NCBI GenBank assembly: GCA_004352715.1
Contig: SCFE01000021.1
Span: 1,439,352-1,503,351 of the forward strand
DNA from: Hofstenia miamia
Lineage: Eukaryota; Xenacoelomorpha; Acoela
Direction: 5' to 3'
DNA length: 64,000 bases
The position numbers and the translations under genes were made by a program. Each line of letters starts with the position of its first letter. Positions within the stretch are counted from its first letter, which is position 1. Under the pieces are notes generated by a model. That model worked only from the letters and a program-made list of their open reading frames with translations, did not search any database and had not been told where the DNA came from. Positions 21,731-34,007 of the stretch are shown piece after piece.

Positions 21731-22240
21731 ATAATAACAAATTTAACTTACTGTGTTAAAGAAAAAAGATTAACAGGTTCCATTCCAGGCTCAGGACAAT
21801 TACTTACAACAAAAAATGGAAGAAATATGCTGAAATCAATTTGTAGCAATTGTGGAAGTAAAAAGACACAATTTGTAAGAACTAAAGTAAAGAATTTACT
21901 TGTGGTTGGTGGAGCCAACCTTTTCCCTTTTGATATTCATAAAACAATTGGCTACCTTTCAAAACCAAAAGGAGGTTTCACACTTCAAATCATAAATATA
22001 CTGGACCATATAATCCTTTACAGAAACAATTGAAAAATAATGTACAACCATATAATCAAATTGATGCTATTTCTAGAGAACATGATCTATGTTATAACAA
22101 AGCTCAAAAGGGGAAAGCTAACTGTGACAAACATGTTGAATAATTTAAGAAAAGTTAAACCTAAGAATATCCATGAAAGATTTGATAAGTTACTAGTTTC
22201 AAATGTTATATTGGTACAAAACATATGTTAGGTTTGGGAG
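21731..22240 (+). pseudogene. Zinc-ribbon plus phospholipase A2 protein of Polinton, broken
   Basis: First frame (open from 21731, no ATG before 21827): TTKNGRNMLKSICSNCGSKKTQFV, a small zinc-ribbon end with one CxxC pair, then a Gly-rich linker. A second frame (21988-22143) has the calcium-loop-like YTGPYNPL and the catalytic DAISREHDLCY, the HDxxY signature of parvovirus-type PLA2. A third frame gives a basic tail, and GLG at about 22232 marks the end. In viruses such PLA2 domains help particles cross endosomal membranes. The missing start and two frame changes make it a pseudogene. It faces away from the other genes. Confidence 0.65.
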
Positions 22241-23075
22241 AGAAGCAAAAAAACTCTTTTAAATATTTAGGGGTTACTTTTGACTCAAATTTATTATTTA
22301 ATGAACATGTTAAATCATTACAAAAGAAAATTGCTATTGGTATAAAAACAATAGGCCACGTTCTAAGGCAACTACCAGAAAATGCAATTGTACAACTTCT
22401 CCATTCATTGGTAATTAGCCACTTTAATTATAGTAGTATTCTATTTTCAAACATACGCGAAGATCTAATTAAAAAGCTCGAAATTCAATATAAATGGGCC
22501 ATTAATGTTTGTAAACGAAGATCTAGTGCTTTAAAAAAATATATTTATAAATCAATNAACTTCTCCATTCATTGGTAATTAGCCACTTTAATTATAGTAG
22601 TATTCTATTTTCAAACATACGCAAAGAACTAATTAAAAAGCTCGAAACTCAATATAAATGGGCCATTAATGTTTGTAAACGAAGATCTAGTGCTTTAAAA
22701 AAATATATTTATAAATCAATCCCAAGTCCTAAGCAGTTAATTCAAATAAATACCGCCACTAAATTTTATAAAATTGTAAAATTGCTTCCACCCTATAATT
22801 GCATAAAAATCCCAGAATTTTCGAACAAGATCAACGAAAGAACAAAAAGATTTACTGTAAACAAGTATAAATCTAAAATAAAACGAAATTCTTTTATAAA
22901 TAATGCAATAAGGCAATGGAATGAATTTCCCCAAGAGATCAAATGTATTAAAAATGTAAAACACTTTCGCAAACGTGTTAAGGAATTAATTCTAAAGCAA
23001 AAGTTCATCTGTGGAAAAGCTTGGGTAGGCTACAAATTTTATAATACTGATTATACTACTACTACAAGACTATAA
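22241..23075 (+). pseudogene. Reverse transcriptase C-terminal fragment with internal duplication
   Basis: The segment includes KYLGV, a conserved landmark after the RT active site, and ends with GYKFYNTDY near the stop. A 163-nt block (22394-22556) is repeated as 22558-22720 with a few differences across a single N, which breaks the frame. The catalytic core is absent, so it is inactive. Confidence 0.6.
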
Positions 23076-23235
23076 TATCCGTAGCCTAAAATGACGCTTT
23101 TCTTGTATATATTTCATGTCTTTTTTTATTATTTTTGTACATTATTGACGCTATTTAGAGAACTGATCAGTTTCTGAAATTGTAAATAAAAGTCTCTAAA
23201 TATAGAATATCTTATCTTATCTTATCTTATCTTTA
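22241..23235 (+). mobile_element. 5'-truncated non-LTR retrotransposon (L2/CR1-like), 3' end
   Basis: Begins abruptly in the reverse transcriptase thumb region (SFKYLGVTFDSNLLF...) and continues to the ORF end at 23075, then a 3' UTR with a hairpin (arms 23152-23161 and 23193-23202) and a (TATCT)n tail. Tail-type and protein C-terminus (RQWNEFPQEIK) suggest the L2/CR1 group. No target duplication matching the Polinton side was found after the tail. Confidence 0.65.
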
Positions 23236-24436
23236 TTGCTCGGGTCTTAGAAATAGTATACAACTGTATTTTTAACCTTAATAAGAACATGCAGATATAT
23301 TTCGACTTACCAAGTCATCGTCCGTTTTACAAATTATTTCCTCTAAATTTACTAGATTTTACAATAATAATTATATTTTTTTAAATTTTAAAAAGTGGCA
23401 AGTTTAATTTATAAATAGTCTTCTTTTGTGTTCAAACTTGTTTGCAAGGATTTTATAAAAGCTGTTTTTTTATTACTTAATATATCGTTGCTCGGTTAGA
23501 TAGCTATAGAGGGTCTCTGGCCTAATGCAGCGGAGGAGTAGTCAGTAAAAGGCGCAGATCGTCGAAGATTGTTGGTTGTTTCTGGGGCAACTAATAGCAA
23601 CTAAATAGTTGGATTTTTAAATGTATAGATGATTTTGAATGATTTTAATTATAATTTTTCATCAATGAATATATTTAGTTTTTAGTTTAAAAAATTACCT
23701 TAAGCGGTGCTACCTTAATCGACTTTATGCATTGAGAGTCTGTTATTTTCCATAATAAATTTACTTTCGCAACCGTGCAACATTAGCTTGTTATGAAAAC
23801 TGCATATAAATAACCCTACATATAAATAAATACATGTAACGAAGTATATGTAGACGATCAAGTCGGTCAGCGAAACGATTAATTTGGCCAGTCATGATAA
23901 TTACACAATATAATATTTACCAAGGTGATTGTAAAACAAAAACGGGTTCACCTAGATGCAGCTATCCAGCTATTTTGAGGCATTTATTATGTTTGCTAGT
24001 TAAACGAAAGAAAAGCTAATAGGTAGAAAAACTCCTATCCCTACACCTAACCTACAACACCTTCGCAGTAATCAGAACATCAGCTCTGATGGTGAGCAGC
24101 CTCTCTAAAGTCCGGTAATTTTATTTGAGAGTTCCTGACTACCACTAGCTTTCCATCATGTAATAAGTAAACCTATCGCGATACAAAATAATCCAACAAA
24201 GTTTTATTCATCAATTTAGATTTGCACGCATTATTTATATAAAAATTTAACAACCCTAACAAATTTAACATGTAGCTGTTGTCAATAATTTGTTTATTCT
24301 GACTTCTGCTTTACTCCAACCACGTGTTTCTTAATTAAGAAAACCTGTTTGCCTTTTCTAATTTGTAAAGATTAGTCTTCACTAATTAAGTATACTCTTT
24401 ACAAATTTGATAAATTCTACCATTTTTATAATTAGA

Positions 24437-24438
<2 letters not shown>
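23236..24438. other. Non-coding
   Basis: AT-rich intergenic DNA between two retroelements; no feature recognised. Confidence 0.35.
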
Positions 24439-24493
<55 letters not shown>

Positions 24494-24494
24494 T
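24439..24494. repeat. (TA)n microsatellite
   Basis: Long TA run interrupted by one CA. Confidence 0.9.
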
Positions 24495-24667
24495 GTCACA
24501 AAAATTTTATATGCCTTTATTTTTTTATAATTTTCTCCGATTATGCTACATTTGCTTCGCTAACAACAGTCTAAATATGTTCTCCCAAACATTCTTTCAT
24601 TCCAATTTCCTTGATAGCATTGTTCAAACTCCATATCATGATTAAATTATTTACCTTGTTCTTCTGA

Positions 24668-27600
24668 ATAGAATAGAATAGAATTTCTTATTAAGTGTAG
24701 TACATTTGCATAATTATACACAACAAAAGCTGCTAATACTACATTAATGCGTCAATAACAACATAAAATACACAAAACTATAAAAACATAACAAAAAACA
24801 TGGATTCAGAGTTATCAGTTTACCCAGTTTATTGCTAATTAATTTGATTTTTAATTTAATTTGTTTTTAGATTCGTTTTATTTCAATTGGTAAGTTAAAA
24901 TGAATTTTTAAGAAAATGCTTCTTGAACCTCACTTTACTGAATTTGGATGTCCTCGAATGATAGGTTGAACACGCATATAGAGGAAATTGCAGTTGACTG
25001 TAAGGTGAGTCATAAATATTGTCTGCCCATTTGATTTGTGAATCAATTTTATTTATTAATGAGTGGTTTATGTTATTAAATAAGATCTTGCTGTATCTGT
25101 AATGACTTAATACTAGAGAGTTAACTAACATTAATTTCATTTTTGCATTTATAAAATTTGCTACATATGAAATAGTTTTAATTCCCATTGCCATTTTTCG
25201 TAGTACTATGTGTATGCGATTAGAATAGTGTAATTTGTCAATTGTTACTCCAAGATATTTGAAAGTTTCAATTTGAGCAATTTTTGAGCAATTTTGAGAT
25301 CGATGATCTTTACTAAATGGAGNATCTTAGCAATTGAAATAGATTTTTTTCTAATTTACTAATCGAAGTTTCTATTTGATAATCATATGTGTATATACAT
25401 GTATCGTCAGCATACTGTACTATTCCGCAATTATTGCTTAAACTGCAATTTAAATCATTAACATACAACGAAAAGAAAAGAGGTCCTAAAATCGTACCTT
25501 GCGGTACACCTTTGTAAGTTTTACCCCAGTTAGAAAATATACCATTTACTTTGACTCTTTGAAATCGATCACTTAAGTAGCATNNNNNNNNNNNNNNNNN
25601 NNNNNNNNNNNNNNNNNNNNNNNNNNNNNNNNNNNNNNNNNNNNNNNNNNNNNNNNNNNNNNNNNNNNNNNNNNNNNNNNNNNNNNNNNNNNNNNNNNNN
25701 NNNNNNNNNNNNNNNNNNNNNNNNNNNNNNNNNNNNNNNNNNNNNNNNNNNNNNNNNNNNNNNNNNNNNNNNNNNNNNNNNNNNNNNNNNNNNNNNNNNN
25801 NNNNNNNNNNNNNNNNNNNNNNNNNNNNNNNNNNNNNNNNNNNNNNNNNNNNNNNNNNNNNNNNNNNNNNNNNNNNNNNNNNNNNNNNNNNNNNNNNNNN
25901 NNNNNNNNNNNNNNNNNNNNNNNNNNNNNNNNNNNNNNNNNNNNNNNNNNNNNNNNNNNNNNNNNNNNNNNNNNNNNNNNNNNNNNNTATTCTAGTTTTC
26001 TAAGAAGAATCTGATGATCAATGGAGTCAAATGCTTTGGACAAGTCGACAGAAGCAATTGTGACAAAAAGATTATTATCAAGATAAGATCTCCAATTTTC
26101 AGTAGCGTAAAGTAAGGCATCAGAGGTGGAGTGACTTTTGCGAAAGCTGAATTGAGTATTCGAAAGAATCGAGTTGTTATAGAGATAAGTGTTAATTTGG
26201 TCAAATATTAATTTTTCGAAAATTTTTGCAAAAGGTGAGATAATTGATATGGGCCGGTAATTGCAACATCTTAAAGGGTTATATTTTTTATATATGGGAG
26301 GAATATTGGCTAATTTTAATATTGATGGAAAAGTATTTAGTTTTATGCAGTGATTGATGATATGACATCAAGGACTAACGATGAATTTTGCACAATCCTT
26401 AATACACAATGCCGGTATTTCGGAAGGTCCGCTTGATTTTTTGGTCTTTAGCTTAGCTATAGCTTTAAGAACTTCCTATCGGGTCACAAATCTGAATGAA
26501 AAAGAATTTTGGGGAACTTTGTACCTAGATTTTTCAGGTATGAAGGGCAACGAAGGTCCCAGATATTTGCCTAGGTTAATGAATTGATCATTGCATTCAT
26601 TAGCAATATCTTTGGGTTTGTTTAATATTAATCCATTAGTATTTTCAATAAGATGCAATTGTTGAACACGACCTTTATTCCTATTCAGTGCGTTGTTGAT
26701 AAAGTCCCATTTTCGTTTAGGGTCATTTATTCTACTAAATAGTGAATTCATGTAGCGGTTTTGTGCTGCTCTTAGTTCAATATTTGATTTATTCCTTGCA
26801 ATCTTATATAGCCTGTAGCTGTCAAGTTTTATTTTGTAAGTAAGTTTTGTAAATCCGATTTTTGCATTTGACAAGTTAACCAGGAAGAGCGCGTGATTTG
26901 ATGAATAGAACTTTCGTGTTTAGACAAAATTTTCTTAGTTAGACAATATAAGTTTACATAAGTGGTGAGTAAATGTATAAATGAATTGAACATAAAGTTT
27001 ACATCTTCGGATAGAAAANNNNNNNNNNNNNNNNNNNNNNNNNNNNNNNNNNNNNNNNNNNNNNNNNNNNNNNNNNNNNNNNNNNNNNNNNNNNNNNNNN
27101 NNNNNNNNNNNNNNNNNNNNNNNNNNNNNNNNNNNNNNNNNNNNNNNNNNNNNNNNNNNNNNNNNNNNNNNNNNNNNNNNNNNNNNNNNNNNNNNNNNNN
27201 NNNNNNNNNNNNNNNNNNNNNNNNNNNNNNNNNNNNNNNNNNNNNNNNNNNNNNNNNNNNNNNNNNNNNNNNNNNNNNNNNNNNNNNNNNNNNNNNNNNN
27301 NNNNNNNNNNNNNNNNNNNNNNNNNNNNNNNNNNNNNNNNNNNNNNNNNNNNNNNNNNNNNNNNNNNNNNNNNNNNNNNNNNNNNNNNNNNNNNNNNNNN
27401 NNNNNNNNNNNNNNNNNNNNNNNNNNNNNNNNNNNNNNNNNNNNNNNNNNNNNNNNNNNNNNNATTCACTGCAGACATACTTGCAATTTTTTTTTAAATC
27501 TGTAACAATATATTCGATTAAATTTTTATAATTACAATCATTCAAAATCGTCTATACATTTAAAAATCCAATTATTTAGTTACTAATAACTAAAATTTCT

Positions 27601-28540
27601 CATGTTAAGAATACTAAAGTTCAATTAAGCATTGAATTATGTAGTTTGTCCATATCCTCTTCACAAGTAGCTTCATTCGTTTGCAGTCTATGCACTTTAT
27701 CAAACATATGTAATTGTATGCGAGGATTGTTTTCTATACATGTGACATGTATGTGATTTTCGCAACTAAGTAATAAATGAAGGAAATGTCATAAGTCCAG
27801 CTTTAAAGTCAAATGGCTAGCATTGCTTATATAATCCTCGTTTCGGTGCACATGGCAGTAATGAAGTTTTCTATTGGAATGCTTTCTTTGAGCGCTCTCG
27901 AACCACGCAGACCCATCATTGTCAGGTTAACATTTTCAACGAGAAAGTAATCAATTAATGTTGAAGATTTCTTATTCATTCTTGTCAGTATATTGGAATT
28001 AATTGTGTTAAGATCAAAGCATCTAGTAAATAATTTAATTTATCTTTTTCAGCATTCTTGAGATAGTTGATATTCCAGTCGCCCATCATTATTAACGGCT
28101 TGTTTTCTTTTAGAGAACATTTTAATTCGTTTTCCATTTCTGTAATAAATTCGTTAATCTGATTATGATGTCATGTTCTGCATAAATTCATCTAACTGCG
28201 AATCGAACATGTGTACTTCTAAGCTTATCTGGCAACCCATTAAGCTATAATATACAATCAATTCTTCAACTATCGTTGCATGTGAGGTTTCTGAAAAAAT
28301 GTTGTGAGACATTATTAGGACTACCCAAAGCAGTTTTTTCATTGTTTTTCAACAACCTCTTAATATTGAGAACCAACAAACACCCCGGCCTTAACTTTTT
28401 CATCTGAAAATTTGCAGAAATGTTTTTTTGTAAAATTTCAACACACTTAGATTTAAAGTCAAGATTCGTAACAAATTGCTTCATTAAGACAATTTTAATA
28501 CGCATAAGTTTATCTTATGGCTTCACTAAAGGTTGAAATT
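24668..28540 (-). mobile_element. Near full-length non-LTR retrotransposon (L2/CR1-like), degenerate
   Basis: Minus strand, 5' to 3': endonuclease start (28505-28266), then MGDWNINYL (28060-28083) and LIDYFLVEN (about 27960), linker region (26874-26476), CNYRPISIISPFAKIFEKLI of the RT fingers (about 26260-26200), LSKAFDSIDHQILLRKLE (26043), the YADDT active site (25414-25403), thumb region (25194-24895), a terminal hairpin and an (ATTCT)n tail. Two gaps (27019-27463, 25584-25987) and a single N (25323) interrupt it, and frames change repeatedly. APE-type endonuclease plus this RT order is that of CR1/L2-group elements; both ends are approximate. Confidence 0.75.
24895..28505 (-). pseudogene. 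Endonuclease-reverse transcriptase ORF, broken
   Basis: The apurinic-type endonuclease (GDWNIN), RT motifs YRPISI, SKAFDSIDHQ and YADDT are all recognisable but fall in several frames with stops between them. The protein would nick target DNA and copy the element RNA at the site. Gaps remove part of the endonuclease-RT linker and the palm, so the degree of damage in the gaps is unknown. Confidence 0.7.
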
Positions 28541-29531
28541 TTATATTTTGAATTTCAATAGTAAAGTCTTCATTTTGTGGCCTATATTTCTTTGTATATA
28601 ATAGCTAGCTAGAATAGATATTTTTTAACTCTACAAATGACAATATTGTATTATGAATGACAAAAATGGTCACATACGACAAATTCTGACATAAGAAGTT
28701 AGAAACACACAAAAAGTGTGTTTTGCTGGGTAATTATTTGAAGGAGCCCATTATTTAAAACTAGAAATCCACAATAAATTGCTATAATGATTTTTAATGT
28801 CATTCCTAACTATTTGAGTTTCATTGTCAGAATTTTTGCATACAGCCTGTTACAAAAATTTCAAGATTCGCATATTTTTGTTTTTTACTATTTTCAATTT
28901 TGACTTTAACGGGGAAGTTTTTTTTTCATTAGATCAAAAAAGCAGTTTTCTTTTTATAAAAGAAAATGACGTGCCATGATGCTATGTATATACACATATT
29001 TTACACAAAACATTTTTTTTCAAATAAAATTTAAATTTATTTATTTGTACACATTAATGTATGGTAAATATGAACTTCTGTTTTTTTCACAAAATAAATT
29101 AAATTTCGAACAATTTCTCTTAACTATAGAAAAATGTGAAATAATAAAAAGGCCCCAAAATTTGGCTGTTTGAGAGATCCTAAGTAATACTAGTGGCACT
29201 AAGAACATCAATACATACTGCACAACCAAACTTCAGCTCTTATTGTGAATTAAAAACTACAAGCCGAAGCATACAAAACGGATCTATGTATTGGTTTTTT
29301 GAAATTGTCAATAAAAACTAAAAAAATGTAAAATTCAAAAAATTTCTTTAATAATTAGAATAATTAGAAGCATTAGTTCATATCAATGGCTTCTATATCA
29401 TTGATAATGTTCTAAATAGACTGTTCACAAAATGCATCAAGAAATTCGGTATTTACCATGAAAATTTTGAGGAAAATATCCACTGTCTACACTCAATCAT
29501 TCATTTTAGTAGCACAAATCAGATTGTATAA

Positions 29532-29532
<1 letters not shown>
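28541..29532. other. Non-coding
   Basis: AT-rich, no recognisable gene or element. Confidence 0.35.

Positions 29533-29567
<35 letters not shown>
29533..29567. repeat. (TA)n microsatellite
   Basis: Simple TA run. Confidence 0.9.
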
Positions 29568-29570
<3 letters not shown>

Positions 29571-31730
29571 AAAATTTGACAATTTGATTTTAAAGACTAG
29601 CATTTTTCCCGCCTCTTAGCAAAATCTTAATTCTGAAAACAATGGAATTGTGGAATTGAATGATTTCAAAAGACCATCAGTAATTGCATTTTGTGTTTTC
29701 TTATATTTGCAGATTCTTGTTGCTTATCCATTAAATTCCCGTCAACTATCATACCATGGTGAAACTTTATTGCAATATGATGTAATAGTTATTTTTCGAT
29801 TGGTAATTCTTTATTCTCTCAAAGTTTGTTTAGATTTCGGGACAAAGATATGCTTAGTGCAGTAAAATGTAATTATTAACCAAGACCACGATTTTTTAAA
29901 AATTATGTGAAAAAGTCAAGCGAAAAATCAATTATGTTTCTTAACAACCAATATACTAGAGTATTTGAGGCGAAAATAAATGTCTCTGTGGTGTTTGAAA
30001 ATGCGTTTTCCACTTCCGCCGATATATAGGTGAGTTTTGGAATGCATCTAACGTGTCAGGTTGAATTTTTGGATTCTCTGCCTTCCAAAATGGCTCTGAA
30101 ATTCTCCATCGTTTGCAGCAGTGGTGTAGTGGAGGGGGAGCTCAGAGGGTTGAGACGCCTTAGCTAAAATTTATTTGGAATGCAGCCCCCTCATTCAAGG
30201 TTCAAAGGCTCCAGAAATTCAATTACTAAATTCATTTAAATGTCAATGACACATTTTAGAGCAAGCCTGTAACTAACATTATCACCCAAGGAGTTCAATA
30301 TGCATTCAGAAGGTGGATGGGAATTTCAACTTCTTCCAATTTAATCAGACTGATGTAGATTTAAAAGGACAAACTATTTGTCCCATATTTTCAAACAATA
30401 TTTTCAAGTTTATTACAAAACTATTTGTACTATTTTTCTTTGAAAATTCTTATTTTTTTTAAAGTTATAAATTCTTTCATTACTTAATGAGCAGGTGTGA
30501 GAAAGTCGGACGCAATAACTACTACAACTTTCTGTTCATGGAAATTTGGAGAAGGCACTTTTCTATCTTGTAATGCTCTTAGATTTTAGATATCTTAGAT
30601 AACTTCACTATTTCGCGAGTTACAAGAAAGTAAAATATTTTCAAGAGGCCCCTAAAATTTGAACAAAAATTTCCTCATCTGCTTGCGGCTAATGAAACTA
30701 AAATTTTAGCCTGTGTTATAATGCATACCCAGGAAGAGGAAGAAATGTAGGAGGCTTAAATATTGGAGAAGCTAACGGCAAATCCAGCGAAAATATTTCC
30801 TAATAAAGTCACACATTTTACACATTACCTGTATAAGGGATAATCTAATATATCCCACAGCTAATGATTTCCAACAAATTGTAAAGCAATTAAATTAATT
30901 CAAGCAGAAAGCAAGAAAAACAGGAACAGATGTTAAGATTAATTCCTAAAATCATTAATTAATCATTATAATCAAGTGCAACTGTCCTTTATTTCATTGA
31001 AAGCCTTGTAAAAATAATTGATATTTATCCACAAATTATATTGAATTTGAAAGTAAATGATTCCTTGTGTATCCATCAATTGTGATTTTCTTAAAAACTC
31101 CCAAATTGCAGACCGCTTTCAGTAATGTCATATTAGTATAACATGTTAAAATTAAGTTAAATAGTTTCATTTTTTCAAGCTTTATTGTCCAGACGTTACT
31201 TAAGCTCACAGAAGGAATTTGTCCTCATAAGCCCTTTGGTTACGGTTCTTTTTTAGCAAATAAACATTAACTTGATAAATTCATAGGTGTACAAAGGAGT
31301 ACCGGCTTTAAGGGGGAAATGCCATGGGCCCCGCGCTAAGCAATTATTACAAAAAGCTATTAGTAAACTTGAAAAATTTCAAATTAAATTATTCAAAATA
31401 TCAATTCAAAAATTATATTGCTAGTTGCACACAATGATTTACAACAAATAAGCTCTTTTCGCTTTTTAACGTTATAATTATTAGATATTTGTGATCTAAG
31501 TGGTTTGTAATTGCTGCCAATTGAGTGTGATGTAGCATGAAATTTTGATTTTCCGAATTTAGTAGATGATAGTAACAACTGCAAAACAAATCTTCATAGA
31601 TACGTGCTAAATAACAAATATGTCTTAATTCAATTAAACTTTCAAAAACAAGAAAAATTTCTTGATAAGTAAAATCTTGTTCTTGCAATCTAAGATTTGA
31701 TTAGTTGACAAAATATACGCAACTGTATTA

Positions 31731-31770
<40 letters not shown>

Positions 31771-32220
31771 CGCAATTATAATTATATCAGATTGTATTAT
31801 ATTTTAATATTATATAAAATATTAATTTCCACATTATGCTATATTTCAATATATTATTAAAAATAATAATAGTAATTGTATTATTATATGCAGTGACAAG
31901 AAGCAAACTTCTCTTATTTCGTTATTGATAGCAATTATAATTATTAAACACAGGACGTAGTAAAATTTGATAATGAAATTCACACCACTTAATGCGTACA
32001 TACAACGAACCCAAAGAAATGATAACAAAATATGTGAAGTTTCAAAAATTTTCTTGTTTATACTTTAAAGTTCTAGAAACAAATATTATTCTCAAGTAAA
32101 ATATTAGATGGCTTTTAAAAACCTTAAAGAAACCTTGGTTCAATATTGTTCTACAAACACTTAATTTCTTTAAAGTAGTTTAAAGTTACTTTAAAATATT
32201 AAAAGATTAATATATTAATA
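29568..32220. other. Non-coding, possible hAT end
   Basis: Near 30120 the phrase CAGTGGTGTAGTGGAGGGGG resembles a hAT terminal repeat, but no matching right end was found. The rest is AT-rich without coding signal. Confidence 0.3.
31737..31768. repeat. (TA)n microsatellite
   Basis: Simple TA run. Confidence 0.9.
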
Positions 32221-32369
32221 TAGGTTGTCCCATAAAAAACTGTATATTTTCTTTTAAAATGTTGATATAAAATATTCTATTGTTAAAATCATTGTAGCAT
32301 TGATTCTTGAAGAATATGGTTACCTTTTTTAAAGATCACCCACGTGGTATTCAACAACAAAACATGGTG

Positions 32370-32640
32370 ATGTTCTGGACAACGCCAGACCCTACACCTC
32401 CAGAGCGAAAACAACTCATCTAATAGATAACTTCATCGTGTTGGTGAAGCAACCACCGTACTCGCCTGACACTAATCTTTGTGATCAGTATCTATTTGCA
32501 AAATTAGAATTTTGCTGACAGAGAAGATGTTGTTACATTTTTGGATGAGCAAATGCCTCATTTCACTCGTCATCGAATGAGTAGGGCTTTAGAGGAACTG
32601 ATTGTTGATCTCAACAAAATTGTTGAAAATGATGGAAACT
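32370..32640 (+). pseudogene. Mariner transposase C-terminal fragment
   Basis: Shows LDNARPYTSRAKT and then PPYSPDTNLCDQYLF, the regions around the second and third catalytic Asp of mariner transposases, followed by a frame change and a helical tail. The N-terminal half is missing and the Tc1 insertion at 32641 ends the segment. Confidence 0.65.
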
Positions 32641-32641
32641 A

Positions 32642-34007
32642 CAGTACTGGCCAAAAGTTTGGGAACACTCTCCAAATTTAGAAATTTTTGTATTTTCATT
32701 AAAAAAACGCAATGTAGAAACAATATAATAACACAATGTAGAAACAATATGATAACACTGTGTAGAAAGTAAATAGTTCATTCAGAAAAATATTTTGTAT
32801 GTCCGCCATTATTGGCCAAATATGCAGCAATGCGATTTGACATTGACTCGACCAGCTTTCTACAGTAATCATCAGTAATCTCTGTGCACCATACCACTTT
32901 AATTTACTCCTTCAGATTGTCGAGTGATGTGCATTGGCGCTTCCTCAGACAGTTTTTGATGTGATGCAGCAATTTTCTATGACGTTGAGGTCTCGGGAGT
33001 TTCCCGGCCAGTTCTCAAGCAGCCGAAAGTCTTGTGATACAATCCACTGTTTTATAACTTTGGCGCTGTGATAAGGAGCACCATCTTGTTGTAGTACAGA
33101 TGTTCCGCGAAGTTGCATAAGCATGAAAACTTTCTCCTGAATTATTTTGAGGTAGGCCTTGGCTGTACTGTCTCGTTGTGAGGAAAAAATACAGACCAGC
33201 AATCCCATTCGCAGTTATAGCACCCCAAATCATCACCGAATGCGCTGAGCAGGCAGTTTGTTGAGTGTAATGTGTGTTGAATCTTTGGTTTCTTGGTCGT
33301 CGAACGTGTGGCCAGTATGATGTAAACTGGCAAATCTGGGATTCGCCAGTAAACATTACTTGATGCCACATCTCAGGGGTGTAGTGTTGGTATTGCCTGC
33401 AGAAGCGTAACCGGTCTCGATGTTCTTTGAAGACAATCGGGGTTTAGCTGCCGGTTTGCACGATGGAAGGTCAAAGATAGTATTCAATCGACGCCTAATG
33501 GTGTGTGTTGATACATTCTGCACTACTGCACATAGATTTGCTTTGACTTTAGAAGATGAAGAGAATGGTTGATTGACGACGTCACGGTGAATGAGATGAT
33601 CAGTCTGAGGGGTTGTCACTTTTAATCTTCCACACCGCTTGCGAGAGGAAAAATTTTGCAGTTGCTGATAGCGAGTAAAACTTCTGGATACCGAAGATAC
33701 TGAGACGCCCCTTCTAACAGCTATAGCGCGATAATTGTACTCCTCCTCGTACAAGATATAAATTTGAGCACACTTTGTTGGTGAAATTTCACTACCATGG
33801 ACCATATTTCAAACTATAACGATAGTGCTTTTTCAATGAAAATGTATTGTGTGTAAATCTAAAGTTGTTTAAATTTGATTGGCAAAATGAATCTGTTGTG
33901 AATTCTAAGAAAAAATTGGGAATTCCAGGAATTTTACGAAGTTTCCAGGAAATAGCATAAAACACGCTTTAGACAGGTTACTGTTCCCAAACTTTTGGCC
34001 AGTACTG
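32642..34007 (-). mobile_element. Tc1-type transposon, near full length, degenerate
   Basis: Inverted ends CAGTACTGGCCAAAAGTTTG (left) and its complement at the right end (33988-34007), flanked by TA at 32640-32641 and 34008-34009. The 1366-bp length is close to intact Tc1 elements. The transposase lies on the minus strand. Confidence 0.85.
32945..33805 (-). pseudogene. Tc1 transposase, frameshifted
   Basis: Starts at ATG 33805 with a helix-turn-helix DNA-binding region (YRAIAVRRGVSVSSVSRSF) and a GRP-like link. A frame change near 33400 leads to MWHQVMFTGESQICQF, where the first catalytic Asp of DD34E is replaced by Gly. QQDGAPYHS keeps the second Asp, and WPGNSRDLNVIEN the final Glu. Two or more frame changes and the lost Asp show it is inactive. 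Confidence 0.8.

Larger units (their letters stand above)
15804..22240. mobile_element. Polinton/Maverick (adintovirus-like) remnant
   Basis: A cluster of virion genes typical of Polintons: packaging ATPase, double-jelly-roll major capsid protein, penton/minor-capsid-like protein, coiled-coil protein and fiber-like protein on the minus strand, plus a zinc-ribbon/PLA2 gene on the plus strand. Genes are tightly packed, intronless and share an upstream TTTTTTCCTTATATA motif. The left end is lost in a gap, and the right end abuts a retrotransposon near 22240, so terminal inverted repeats, polymerase, integrase and protease are not visible. Most genes have stops or frame changes, so the copy is inactive as assembled. 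Confidence 0.8.

Noticed and set aside
30110-30200. hAT element suggested by CAGTGGTGTAGTGGAGGGGG
   Set aside because: No matching right end or 8-bp duplication could be located.
32945-33805. An active Tc1 transposase
   Set aside because: Frame changes and Gly in place of the first catalytic Asp rule it out.
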